This document shows positions 56,541 to 64,000 of a stretch of 64,000 bases of DNA, piece after piece. The stretch is from Halogeometricum pallidum JCM 14848 (GTDB taxonomy: Archaea; Halobacteriota; Halobacteria; Halobacteriales; Haloferacaceae). Position numbers and translations under genes: made by a program. Positions within the stretch are counted from its first letter, which is position 1, and every line of letters begins with the position of its first letter. The notes below the pieces were generated by a model, which saw only the letters and a list, made by a program, of their open reading frames with translations, was not told the DNA's origin and ran no database searches. The stretch covers positions 187,421 to 251,420 of the forward strand of contig NZ_AOIV01000006.1 of assembly GCF_000337095.1 (NCBI RefSeq), in the 5' to 3' direction.

Positions 56541-57770
56541 ATGTCCAGAAGCCCCTCGCTTCCCGAACGTCCTCGGCTCGACCTCGACCCCGAGATGTCG
56601 GACGCCGAACGGCTGTCTGCGCTCCGGCAGCACTTCGAACGTCTCACCGAGGTCAACCGAGAACTCGACGACCGCCTCTCGGAGGCGACAGACCGTCGGG
56701 ACGACCTTCAAGACGAGGTCGACCAGTTGAAGCGTCGCAACGAGACGCTGAAGACCTCGTCTCTCTACATCGCGACGGTCGAGGAAGCCACCGACGACGG
56801 CGTCGTCATCAAGCAACACGGCAACAACCAGGAAGTCCTCACCGACACCTCGCCGCACCTCGAATCGCAGGTGGAGGCGGGCGACCGGGTGGCCATCAAC
56901 GACTCCTTCGCCATCCAGTCCGTCCTCGACGACGAGACCGACTCCCGCGCGCAGGCGATGGAAGTCGACGCCTCTCCCGACGTCACCTACGACGACATCG
57001 GCGGCATCGACGAGCAGGTCCGCGAGGTCCGCGAGGCCGTCGAGGACCCCCTCACGAACCCCGAGATGTTCGAGAAGGTCGGCGTCGAACCCCCGTCCGG
57101 CGTCCTCCTGCACGGCCCGCCGGGAACCGGGAAGACGATGCTGGCGAAGGCCGTCGCCAACGAGACGGACGCGACGTTCATCAAGATGGCCGGCTCCGAA
57201 CTCGTCCGGAAGTTCATCGGCGAGGGCTCCCGCCTCGTCCGCGACCTCTTCGAACTCGCGGCCGACCGCGAACCCGCCGTCATCTTCATCGACGAGATAG
57301 ACGCCGTCGCCTCCAAGCGCACGGACTCGAAGACGTCCGGCGACGCGGAGGTCCAGCGCACGATGATGCAACTGCTCTCGGAGATGGACGGCTTCGACGA
57401 CAGAGGCGAAATCCGCATCATCGCGGCGACGAACCGCTTCGATATGCTGGACGAAGCCATCCTTCGACCGGGCCGCTTCGACCGCCTCATCGAGGTGCCG
57501 AACCCCGGCCCCGAGGGTCGCGTGAAGATCCTGGAGATACACACGCGCGACATGAACGTCGCCGACGGCGTGGACTTCGAGGAACTCGCGGAGGAACTCG
57601 ACGGCTACTCCGGCGCCGACATCGCCTCGCTGACGACGGAGGCGGGCATGTACGCCATCCGCGACGAACGCACCGAGGTCCGCCGCGAGGACTTCGACGA
57701 CGCCCTCGAGAAACTGCGTGACTCCGAGGAGTCGACGTCGATTCCGGGCCTCACCGACTACCAGTACTAG
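56541..57770 (+). CDS. panB: Proteasome-activating nucleotidase (PAN)
   Basis: A 409-residue hexameric AAA ATPase that unfolds proteins for the 20S proteasome. Order: N-terminal coiled coil (25-72), OB domain (75-135), AAA core with Walker A GPPGTGKT 192-199, pore loop KFIGEG from 224, Walker B VIFIDEID 247-254, sensor-1 ATNRFD and arginine fingers RPGRFDR. The protein ends ...TDYQY, which does not have Tyr at the next-to-last position as in a classical HbYX tail. Next to pdaD, its position matches what I recall as panB in Haloferax volcanii, hence the symbol. A TATA-like catttatg is at about 56509-56516. Confidence 0.9.
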   Translation: MSRSPSLPERPRLDLDPEMSDAERLSALRQHFERLTEVNRELDDRLSEATDRRDDLQDEVDQLKRRNETLKTSSLYIATVEEATDDGVVIKQHGNNQEVLTDTSPHLESQVEAGDRVAINDSFAIQSVLDDETDSRAQAMEVDASPDVTYDDIGGIDEQVREVREAVEDPLTNPEMFEKVGVEPPSGVLLHGPPGTGKTMLAKAVANETDATFIKMAGSELVRKFIGEGSRLVRDLFELAADREPAVIFIDEIDAVASKRTDSKTSGDAEVQRTMMQLLSEMDGFDDRGEIRIIAATNRFDMLDEAILRPGRFDRLIEVPNPGPEGRVKILEIHTRDMNVADGVDFEELAEELDGYSGADIASLTTEAGMYAIRDERTEVRREDFDDALEKLRDSEESTSIPGLTDYQY

Positions 57771-57873
57771 CTGACGCCGAGTCCGAGGGGCATCACCGGC
57801 GCGCCGCGTCCCCGCGGTTCGCGCCGACCGGCGTTCCGTAACCCCTTATTCTCCGCGGCGACGTTCTCCGACG

Positions 57874-58344
57874 ATGAGCACCATCTACGTCGTTCGTGGC
57901 GTGGGAACCGCCCCCACGAAGATGGCGTCCTACGACGCCGCGCTCGCGGCGGCCAACGTCCACAACTACAACCTCGTTACCGTCTCCTCGGTCATCCCCG
58001 CGGAGGCGACGGTGGAAGAGGTCGACGTCGCCCCGGACCTCGGTCCGGCGGGCAACCGACTCACCGTCGTGCAGGCGCGGGCGACCACCGGCGGCGTCGG
58101 CACCGTCTCGGCGGGCCTGGGGTGGACGACCGGCCCCGGTCCGGGCCTGTTCTACGAGGCGTCCGGCGAGAACCCCGACGCGGTCCGCCGCGCCGTCGAG
58201 GAGGGCCTCGACGCGGGCCGCGGCCTCCGCGAGTGGACGTTCGAGGAAGAGCGGGTCTCGCTGGCGACCGCGGAGAACGACGGGGAGGGCTACACCACCG
58301 CCGTCGCACTCGCCGCCTACGGCCCGAGCGAGTCCGTCTTCTGA
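57874..58344 (+). CDS. pdaD: Pyruvoyl-dependent arginine decarboxylase
   Basis: A 156-residue proenzyme that decarboxylates arginine to agmatine for polyamine and agmatidine synthesis. Self-cleavage is expected between Ser 38 and Ser 39 in TVSSVIP, producing the pyruvoyl group at the new N-terminus. The rest matches the PvlArgDC fold: GNRLTVVQARATTGGVGTVSAGLGW and FYEASGENPDAV. Agmatine is needed for agmatidine in tRNA-Ile2 in archaea. It follows panB after 103 bases. Confidence 0.93.
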   Translation: MSTIYVVRGVGTAPTKMASYDAALAAANVHNYNLVTVSSVIPAEATVEEVDVAPDLGPAGNRLTVVQARATTGGVGTVSAGLGWTTGPGPGLFYEASGENPDAVRRAVEEGLDAGRGLREWTFEEERVSLATAENDGEGYTTAVALAAYGPSESVF

Positions 58345-58433
58345 CCGCGCCTCGCCCTTCCGACGACGGCGGTTCTCCGCCCCCTCCGACGGCTTTATCT
58401 TTCGCGTTCCCGTAGCCTCCACGACTCATCCTC

Positions 58434-58814
58434 ATGAACGGAAACAACCCTTACGCAGGCGCGCCCGGTGTGGTGGACGCGGGTCACCCCGAGGAATCGG
58501 AACTCTCGACGTCGGAGGTACGGCACCTCCGCGAGGCCGTCGCCGGAATCGTCTCGCGCACGCAGACGTACCTTCCGGAGGGCTACGCCGTCGGCTCGGA
58601 ACTCTCCTACGGGTCGAACGGCCCGCAGGCCACCGTCGCCGTCCGCCCGCCGGTCGGTCGGCCCATCAGCGCCGGATTCACCCCGGACGAGGAGGACCTG
58701 GAGTCGGGTCTCACCGACGACGATCGGGACGAGGTCGCCCGGGGCCTCGCCGCCTCCGCGGCGTTTCAGGTGATGAACGCCGTCGGCGACGACCTGACGC
58801 CGACCGCGCGATAA
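58434..58814 (+). CDS. DUF5811-type protein
   Basis: A 126-residue soluble protein opening MNGNNPYAGAPGVVDAG, then LREAVAGIVSRTQTYLPEGYAVGSELSYGSNGPQATVAVRPPVGRPISAGFTPDEED. I associate this signature with the haloarchaeal DUF5811 family. A helical C-terminus follows (RDEVARGLAASAAFQVMNAVGDD). Function unknown. It is 89 bases after pdaD and converges with a small membrane gene, their stops only nine bases apart. Confidence 0.78.
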   Translation: MNGNNPYAGAPGVVDAGHPEESELSTSEVRHLREAVAGIVSRTQTYLPEGYAVGSELSYGSNGPQATVAVRPPVGRPISAGFTPDEEDLESGLTDDDRDEVARGLAASAAFQVMNAVGDDLTPTAR

Positions 58815-58823
58815 GACGCGTTT

Positions 58824-59090
58824 TCAGTTCCGCGCCGTCCCGCCCCGCTCTCTCCCGCGCTCTCCGTTCGGGACGTTCGAGAGCGGCGGGTCCACGAACA
58901 GCGCGTACGCCAGCATCGCCGTGGAGGGGAGTCCGCCGACGCTGACGCCGAACGCGGTGCGGACGCCGACGGCCGCCGCGACGACGGCGCCGAGAAGCAT
59001 CGGAACCGGGAGCAGCAGCAAGAGCCAATCGTACCGCGATGCGAGAGTCGGTCCGGTAGTCGCGCCGCTGGGGGTGTTTTTGACATTCAT
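58824..59090 (-). CDS. Small two-helix membrane protein
   Basis: An 88-residue protein with two membrane helices (about 21-47 and 52-72) and a short charged tail. The ATG at 59090 is used; a GTG five codons upstream is also in frame. It is downstream of infB on the same strand with 124 bases between and may be expressed separately. No family recognised. Confidence 0.6.
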   Translation of the reverse strand: MNVKNTPSGATTGPTLASRYDWLLLLLPVPMLLGAVVAAAVGVRTAFGVSVGGLPSTAMLAYALFVDPPLSNVPNGERGRERGGTARN

Positions 59091-59214
59091 TGTACTCACC
59101 GTCACGAACCACTACCGGCGGATTCGTACTAAACGTTACTCCTGAGGGGACTGTCGCCGGCGTCCGCCCAGTTCCGGTCCGGTCCGGTTCGGCTTCGGTC
59201 CGGTTCCTGCGTCC

Positions 59215-61035
59215 TCACTTCCCCCAGAAGGGGTCGCGCCGCCGGTGTTTGTTCAGATACCCGGTCAGCGCTTCGAGTTCGTCGGCCGGAATCTCGTCGG
59301 ACAGTTCCTGTTCGAGTATCTTCGCGTGCTTTTCGGGCAGTTCGGTCCACAGTTCGTCGCCCTCCTCTATCTGCCGACCGACGGTGGGGCCGTCGATGGC
59401 GATGGAGACGCGGTTGCCGGCGCGGACCTCCGAAACGTCCTCGCCCTGCTCTTGGATGCCCGAAAGCTGTCCGACGCGGGTGGGCTTGTTCCCCTCCCAC
59501 TTGGCGACGTTCGTGTTGTTCTTCAGCGTGCCCGACATCACCTCGACGCCGACGACGGCGGGACCGGACTGCCGGAAGACGTGGTCCTCGAGGATGCGGA
59601 ACCGGCAGGGGCGGATTATCTTGTCCATCACCGTCTCCTGCTGTGCGCGCTGGCGTTCGTCGATGAACTCCTCGTACTCCTCGACGAGTTGGTATATCAC
59701 GTCGTCGCGGAACAGGCGCACCTCGCTGGTCTCGAGTTCGTCCTCGGCGTTCGGGAGGACGTCGACGCTGAATCCGAGGATGACCTTGTTCTCCATCTCC
59801 CGGGCCGTCGACGCGACGGCCACGTCGCGCGGCGCGACGTCGCCCACCTCGGCGCGGAGGATGGGCACCTCCGCCTCCTTGAGGGCGTTCGCCATCGCTT
59901 CCAGACTGCCGAGCGTGTCGGCCTTGACGACGACGCCCTCGTCGGCGGTGTCGACCTCTATCTCGGCCAGTTCGGAGGTCACGTCCTCGATGACCTCCTC
60001 CTCGCTCCGGTCGCGGACGACGCGGATGGGCGCGCCCGCCATCGCGTCGTCGAGGTCCGGCGCGGCTATCTTGATACCGGCCGCCGCGCGCACCTCTTCG
60101 ACCTTGTCGAACCGCTTTTCGGTCCGAATCTCCGCGTTCGGGCGGGGTTGCAGGAGGGCGCGCACCTCGGTGACTATCGGTCCGTTGACGCCGCCGACGA
60201 CGATGACGTCGTCCTCGCGGACGCTCCCGTCGTACAGCACCACGTCGACGGTCGCGCCGAACCCGCGTTCCTCTTTCACTTCGAGGACCGTCCCCGCGCC
60301 GGGGCCGGAGACGTCGATTTCCATCTCCTCTTTCATGTAGCGCTGGGAGAGGCCCATCAGGACGGCGAGGAGGTCCGGGATGCCCTCGCCGGTCATCGCC
60401 GAGAGGGGGACGACGCCGACGTTCTTCTGGAAGTTCTGGACGCGCCAGTAGAGGTCCGCGGAGAAGCCCTCGTCCGAGAGGTTGCCGATTATCTCGTAGA
60501 GGTTCTCGTCCAGTCGTCCGCGGGCGCTATCGGACTGGCTATCGTAGGAGCCCTGGATGGGCGACCCGTCCTGCGGGTTCCACCCGGGCGTCGTGTCTAT
60601 CTTGTTCGCGGCGACGACGAACGGCGTCCCCGTCCGCTTGAGGATGTCGAGGGCCTCGAGCGTCTGCGGTTGGAAGCCGTCGTTCACGTCGACGACGACG
60701 ATGGCGATGTCGGCCAGGGCGCCGCCGCGCGAACGGAGCGTCGAGAACGAGTGGTGCCCCGGCGTGTCGATGAACAGGAGCCCCGGAAGGTCGAAGTCCT
60801 CCGGTTTGACGAGGCTCCCGGCCATCTGCGAGACGGTTTCGAGGGGGACCGCCGTGGCGCCGATGTGCTGGGTGATGGCGCCCGCTTCGCCCTCCGAGAC
60901 GGCCGAGCCGCGTATCTTGTCGAGCAGCGTCGTCTTGCCGTGGTCGACGTGCCCGAGCACTGCGACGATGGGTGTCCGGAGTGCGTTCGATTCGGTTGCG
61001 GGAGAGGCGTCAGCGTCGGCGTCGGTGTCAGACAT
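59215..61035 (-). CDS. infB: Translation initiation factor aIF5B (IF-2)
   Basis: A 606-residue GTPase that promotes ribosomal subunit joining. The first 20 residues are an Asp/Ala-rich leader, then G1 GHVDHGKT, G3 IDTPGHHSF and G4 AANKID, followed by the beta-barrel, domain III and domain IV. It is normal length for archaea and carries no intein, unlike some archaeal homologues. It is divergent from the PRC-barrel gene with 271 bases between start codons. Confidence 0.96.
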   Translation of the reverse strand: MSDTDADADASPATESNALRTPIVAVLGHVDHGKTTLLDKIRGSAVSEGEAGAITQHIGATAVPLETVSQMAGSLVKPEDFDLPGLLFIDTPGHHSFSTLRSRGGALADIAIVVVDVNDGFQPQTLEALDILKRTGTPFVVAANKIDTTPGWNPQDGSPIQGSYDSQSDSARGRLDENLYEIIGNLSDEGFSADLYWRVQNFQKNVGVVPLSAMTGEGIPDLLAVLMGLSQRYMKEEMEIDVSGPGAGTVLEVKEERGFGATVDVVLYDGSVREDDVIVVGGVNGPIVTEVRALLQPRPNAEIRTEKRFDKVEEVRAAAGIKIAAPDLDDAMAGAPIRVVRDRSEEEVIEDVTSELAEIEVDTADEGVVVKADTLGSLEAMANALKEAEVPILRAEVGDVAPRDVAVASTAREMENKVILGFSVDVLPNAEDELETSEVRLFRDDVIYQLVEEYEEFIDERQRAQQETVMDKIIRPCRFRILEDHVFRQSGPAVVGVEVMSGTLKNNTNVAKWEGNKPTRVGQLSGIQEQGEDVSEVRAGNRVSIAIDGPTVGRQIEEGDELWTELPEKHAKILEQELSDEIPADELEALTGYLNKHRRRDPFWGK

Positions 61036-61275
61036 GAAAAGTCACTCCGAGAAGTTCTGTACTGATAGGCGGGGTGCGTCGAAGTTAAGTCCATCGTCAC
61101 GGGCGGACGCGCGTGAACGCGAGACACGGGGAGTCCGCCGATTTCGGCCGAATCGAGGTGCGGCGGACTCGCCTCGGAACCGCCGCCGTCGGGGTCCGAC
61201 GCGGCGAACTCGGGTCCCGTACGGCGTCGCTCGCCCGCCGCGCCGTCCGACGGCCGGCGGACGAACCCCGTGGCA

Positions 61276-61284
61276 CTTATGTAA
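61276..61284 (+). promoter_or_regulatory. TATA box of the PRC-barrel gene
   Basis: CTTATGTAA lies 22-30 bases before ATG 61307 and supports a leaderless transcript. The divergent infB start is about 240 bases to the left. Confidence 0.5.
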
Positions 61285-61306
61285 CCGTAGTCGAATATCT
61301 CCGGTC

Positions 61307-61552
61307 ATGGCCGACGTACTCGCCGAAAACCTCTCCGGGAAGGCCGTCATGGGGGCCGACGGGACGGAACTCGGAATGCTGTACAACATCACGATGAATC
61401 TGAAGACCGGGACGCTGCACGACTTGCTCGTCTCGCCGCACGAGGAGGTCCGCGCGGACAAAGTCGCCTTCGAACAGGACGAAGACGGGCGGTTCCACGT
61501 CCCCGTCTCCAGCGTTCAGGCCGTAAAAGACTACATCGTCGTCCAGCGTTAA
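61307..61552 (+). CDS. cdpB2: PRC-barrel protein, cell-division candidate CdpB2
   Basis: An 81-residue single PRC-barrel domain: SGKAVMGADGTELGMLYNITMNLKTGTLHDLLVSP and FHVPVSSVQAVKDYIVVQ. In Haloferax volcanii the PRC-barrel genes cdpB1 and cdpB2 encode division proteins that connect to SepF and FtsZ. By my memory cdpB2 is the gene next to infB, upstream of nob1, the same place as here; the symbol is therefore given from synteny plus domain, not from an alignment. Small basic-free barrel without other domains, so it should act by binding partners. Confidence 0.75.
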   Translation: MADVLAENLSGKAVMGADGTELGMLYNITMNLKTGTLHDLLVSPHEEVRADKVAFEQDEDGRFHVPVSSVQAVKDYIVVQR

Positions 61553-61574
61553 GCAGTAATACAGACACGTGCCG

Positions 61575-62033
61575 ATGCAGGTTCTCGACTCTTCCGCGTT
61601 CATCCACGAGTACCACACCGACGACCAGACGGCCTCGATTCCCCTCGTCGCAGACGAACTGGAGGGCGAGGCCTCCTTCCGCTTCGACGCGATGGAGGGG
61701 GCGGGGATGCACATCCACATCCCCGCGTCGGGTACCGTCGAGAAGATTCGCCGCGCCGCCGAGGAGACGGGCGACCGGGAGACGCTCTCGGACACCGACA
61801 TCCGCCTCTTAGCCGCCGCCTTCGAACTCGACGCCACCCTCGTCACCGACGACTACGCGATGCAGAACGTCGCCCAACGGGTCAACGTGACGGTGAACGT
61901 CATCGCCCAGGACGGTATCGACGAACAGCGCAACTGGCGGTTCCAGTGTCAGGGCTGCGGCCGCGAGTTCGACGAGCACAAGGAGCGCTGTCCCATCTGC
62001 GGGACGGAACTCGCTCGGAAGAACCCCGCGTAA
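61575..62033 (+). CDS. nob1: rRNA maturation endonuclease Nob1
   Basis: A 152-residue PIN nuclease plus zinc ribbon that cuts the 3' end of 16S rRNA. PIN acids are visible at Asp 5 (LDSSAF), Glu 28 or 29 (ADELEG), Asp 73/75 (SDTDIRLL) and Asp 92 (VTDDYAM). The ribbon Cys are at 125, 128, 139 and 142 (CQGCGR and CPICGT). ATG 61575 fits the family start; a GTG two codons upstream is also possible. It is 22 bases after the PRC-barrel gene and probably in the same transcript. Confidence 0.92.
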   Translation: MQVLDSSAFIHEYHTDDQTASIPLVADELEGEASFRFDAMEGAGMHIHIPASGTVEKIRRAAEETGDRETLSDTDIRLLAAAFELDATLVTDDYAMQNVAQRVNVTVNVIAQDGIDEQRNWRFQCQGCGREFDEHKERCPICGTELARKNPA

Positions 62034-62124
62034 CCGACCGCCGCGGTGCGGTGCCGTGCGGTTCGATTCTCCCGCTTTTCGATCCCCGAGCGACGCGTCG
62101 GGAGGTGGTGCGGCGCCCCCTCCC

Positions 62125-62874
62125 CTAGCCCGAAATCAGTCCCACCGCCAGCGCGTAACTGACGGCGAACTGGACGGTGTTGTAGAGGCCGTGGGCCGCG
62201 ACGGGGACGAGCAGGCTCTCGCTCTTCTCGTAGACGACGCCGAGCACCCCGCCGAGGACGAGGACGACGGCCAGCGACACTAACGCGCCGGACCCGGTGA
62301 AGGAGGTGAAGTGGATGGACGCGAACACCGCGCTCGACGCCGCGACGGCGAACGGGACGCCGTACTCGCGCCGGAACTGCCCCTGGACGGCCCCGCGGAA
62401 GACGAGTTCCTCCGTCGGCGCCACGAGCAGCAGCGTCACCGGGATGTAGTAGAGAAACAGGACCGGTTGGCCCTCCGCCGTCGCCGCGACTGCGCTGTCG
62501 CCGCTGTCGATGCCGAACCGGGTGAGACCGAAGCTGATGAGCAGATAGAGGCCGACGAGGACTCCCAGTCCGACGGCGGTCCACTTCAGGTCCCGGCCGG
62601 ACGGCAGGCGGCGGTGTATCAGCCCCCACTGGTCGGTCGCGGTGAGGTAGCCCCCGGCGGCGACGCCGAACCCGACGAACTGGGAGGCGCTGACCAGCGC
62701 CGTCCCGAGCGCTCCGTCCGGGTCGATACCGACGGCCCGGAGGAGCGCCGTCGCCAGCGAGACGAATATCGTGGCGCAGACGAGAACGAGGAGCACGACG
62801 ACGACGACGCCGCCGAACGCGCGGAGGGCCGTCCGGAGGTCCGAGCGGGTAGCGGAGGACACGTCGGATGCCAT
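62125..62874 (-). CDS. CPBP-family intramembrane metalloprotease
   Basis: A 249-residue protein with about eight membrane helices. The CAAX/CPBP motifs are APTEELVFRGAVQGQFRREYG (EExxxR), FASIHF and PVAAHGLYN, which form the metal site within the membrane. Archaeal members may process lipid-linked or signal peptides. It lies 72 bases downstream of pgi on the same strand. The start MASDVSSATRSD was chosen over an upstream ATG that would add Pro-rich residues. Confidence 0.85.
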   Translation of the reverse strand: MASDVSSATRSDLRTALRAFGGVVVVVLLVLVCATIFVSLATALLRAVGIDPDGALGTALVSASQFVGFGVAAGGYLTATDQWGLIHRRLPSGRDLKWTAVGLGVLVGLYLLISFGLTRFGIDSGDSAVAATAEGQPVLFLYYIPVTLLLVAPTEELVFRGAVQGQFRREYGVPFAVAASSAVFASIHFTSFTGSGALVSLAVVLVLGGVLGVVYEKSESLLVPVAAHGLYNTVQFAVSYALAVGLISG

Positions 62875-62946
62875 TTCGTTGCCGGCGATATGCGGCGGCG
62901 GCGGATAGGGATGCCGGTCCCCGGTCACCCGTCCCACTTCCGCCGG

Positions 62947-64000
62947 CTACTCGACGACGAGGTGCGTCTTCTCGGACACCGCGTCGGCCTCCTCGAAGTC
63001 GCCGCCGCCGAGCAGTCCGCGCGCGGCGCGCTTGCCCCACTCGACGGCCGGTTGGGTGAACGTCGAGACGGCGGCGAGTTCGCCGTACAGCACGCAGGCC
63101 GCCTCCATCCCGTACAGCAGTTCCCCGAGTCCTCGCTCGTCCACCGCGTCTATCTCGACGCGCACGTTCGGGACGCCCGCGGCCGCGAGACTCGCCTCCG
63201 TCGCCTCGAACTCCGCGTTCAGAAGGTCGCCGAGCGACGACCCGCCGAGATAGGAGAGGCCCTCCAGGTCGGTCTCGGGAATCGCTCGGTCGTCGCGGTC
63301 GGTCGGGCGGACGAGCGTCACCAGTTTATCCCGCGGCCCCGCCCGGTAGAGTTGGAGTTGGGAGTGTTGGTCCGTCGCGCCGAGTGCGCGCGCGGGCGTC
63401 TGTCCCAGTCCGTCCTTCCCGAGGCTCTCGGCCCACAGTTGCGCGAACCACTCGGCGAAGTACTCTAGGTCCTCGCTGTAGGGCATCATCGCGTTCGTCA
63501 GCGCGCCGCGGTTGGCGAGGGCGTACGACGCCGCGCCGTAGGCGTAGGCGGGCGACTCGAACAGCGACCCCGAGAGGCGGTCGGACTCCGCGCGCGCCCC
63601 GGCGAGGAGGGCGTCCAGGTCGTGGCCCTGAATCGCGGACACTGCGAGTCCGACCGTCGACAGCGCGGAGAACCGGCCGGGGACGCCGTCCGGCACCGGT
63701 AGCGACGGCAGGTCGTGTTTCGCGGCCAAATTGCGCAGGTTCCCCTCCTCCCCGGTCGTCACGAACGTCCGGTCGGTCCAGTCGACGCCGGCGTCGTCCA
63801 TCGCCTCGCGGACGACGAGGAAGTTCGCCAGCGTCTCGGCCGTCGTCCCCGACCGCGAGACGACGTTGACCACCGTCTCCGAGAGGTCGAGCGTCGACAG
63901 CAGGCGGGTGACGCGTTCGGGGTCGACGTTGTCGAGGTAGTAGGCGTCCGGGTCCGAGGGCTCCGACAGCGCCGAGGAGAGCGTCGCCGCGCCGAGGGCG
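62947..64000 (-). CDS. pgi: Glucose-6-phosphate isomerase, 5' part outside window
   Basis: The C-terminal 351 codons of a PGI/SIS-fold enzyme interconverting glucose-6-phosphate and fructose-6-phosphate; the gene enters from the right edge. Visible: DAYYLDNVDPERVTRLL, VVNVVSRSGTTAETL (phosphate-binding loop) and the closing GKDGLGQTPARALGATDQHSQLQLY, which contains conserved active-site residues. In haloarchaea PGI works in gluconeogenesis and sugar synthesis. The last 15 residues (ADAVSEKTHLVVE) are typical. Confidence 0.93.
   Translation of the reverse strand, partial: ALGAATLSSALSEPSDPDAYYLDNVDPERVTRLLSTLDLSETVVNVVSRSGTTAETLANFLVVREAMDDAGVDWTDRTFVTTGEEGNLRNLAAKHDLPSLPVPDGVPGRFSALSTVGLAVSAIQGHDLDALLAGARAESDRLSGSLFESPAYAYGAASYALANRGALTNAMMPYSEDLEYFAEWFAQLWAESLGKDGLGQTPARALGATDQHSQLQLYRAGPRDKLVTLVRPTDRDDRAIPETDLEGLSYLGGSSLGDLLNAEFEATEASLAAAGVPNVRVEIDAVDERGLGELLYGMEAACVLYGELAAVSTFTQPAVEWGKRAARGLLGGGDFEEADAVSEKTHLVVE

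Noticed and set aside
59215..61035. Intein in aIF5B
   Set aside because: The GTPase motifs are contiguous and the length is normal for the family.

Overview
The window reads as a stretch of a haloarchaeal main chromosome. It is GC-rich, its proteins are acidic (long Asp/Glu runs), many starts are leaderless with a TATA-like box about 25-30 bases upstream, and secreted proteins carry twin-arginine signals. The core genes are archaeal: aIF2-gamma, aIF1, aIF5B, RpoE', Nob1, Tsr3, PAN, CofE/Mer and pyruvoyl arginine decarboxylase. Gene order (panB-pdaD ... infB-PRC barrel-nob1-CPBP-pgi) matches what I remember of Haloferax volcanii, so a member of the Haloferacaceae is likely. Genus is not determinable from what I can see.

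Layout. 1-6.3 kb: rpoE1 (start only), a PIN protein and aIF2-gamma in one minus-strand operon; a Tat lipoprotein; a DUF5787-type protein that looks like a PD-(D/E)XK nuclease with a four-cysteine tail; and a minus-strand AAA ATPase / metallo-beta-lactamase / small membrane protein trio. 6.6-16.6 kb: a solitary assimilatory nitrate reductase, thiolase, a Tat/PGF-CTERM secreted protein, a CPA/RCK antiporter, an acyl-CoA ligase, an MBL hydrolase, and a lower-GC patch with a CHRD protein. 17-24.7 kb: SerS, Tsr3, a NOG1-like GTPase, membrane proteins, an ERCC4 nuclease and a phage-like protein. 24.7-34.5 kb: BCCT transporter, 5-FCL, EngB, a response regulator, a NUDIX-eIF2B fusion, a phosphoesterase, CofE-Mer, small proteins and a membrane gene broken by a one-base slip in a G run.

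34.5-47.5 kb: mutS-mutL, the MoxR/DUF58/transglutaminase operon, aIF1, rhodanese, NUDIX, and DUF5809 and DUF5810 genes separated by a lower-GC membrane-protein gene. 47.5-64 kb: a HalOD1 protein and a large Bat-type sensor-regulator, RimI, aconitase, dUTPase/DCD protein, histidine kinase, PAN, pyruvoyl arginine decarboxylase, DUF5811, aIF5B, a PRC-barrel protein at the cdpB2 locus, Nob1, a CPBP protease and the 3' part of pgi.

Taken together this is mainly housekeeping DNA. Translation and ribosome maturation (aIF2-gamma, aIF1, aIF5B, SerS, Tsr3, Nob1, RimI, EngB, NOG1-like), proteolysis (PAN) and DNA repair (MutS/MutL, ERCC4, possible nucleases) dominate. I found no tRNA, rRNA, CRISPR array, intact insertion sequence or clear integrated element. 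The best candidates for new biology are the DUF5787 putative Fe-S nuclease, the phage-family protein beside the ERCC4 nuclease, the AAA/MBL/membrane trio, and two perfect inverted repeats upstream of nitrogen and osmolyte genes.
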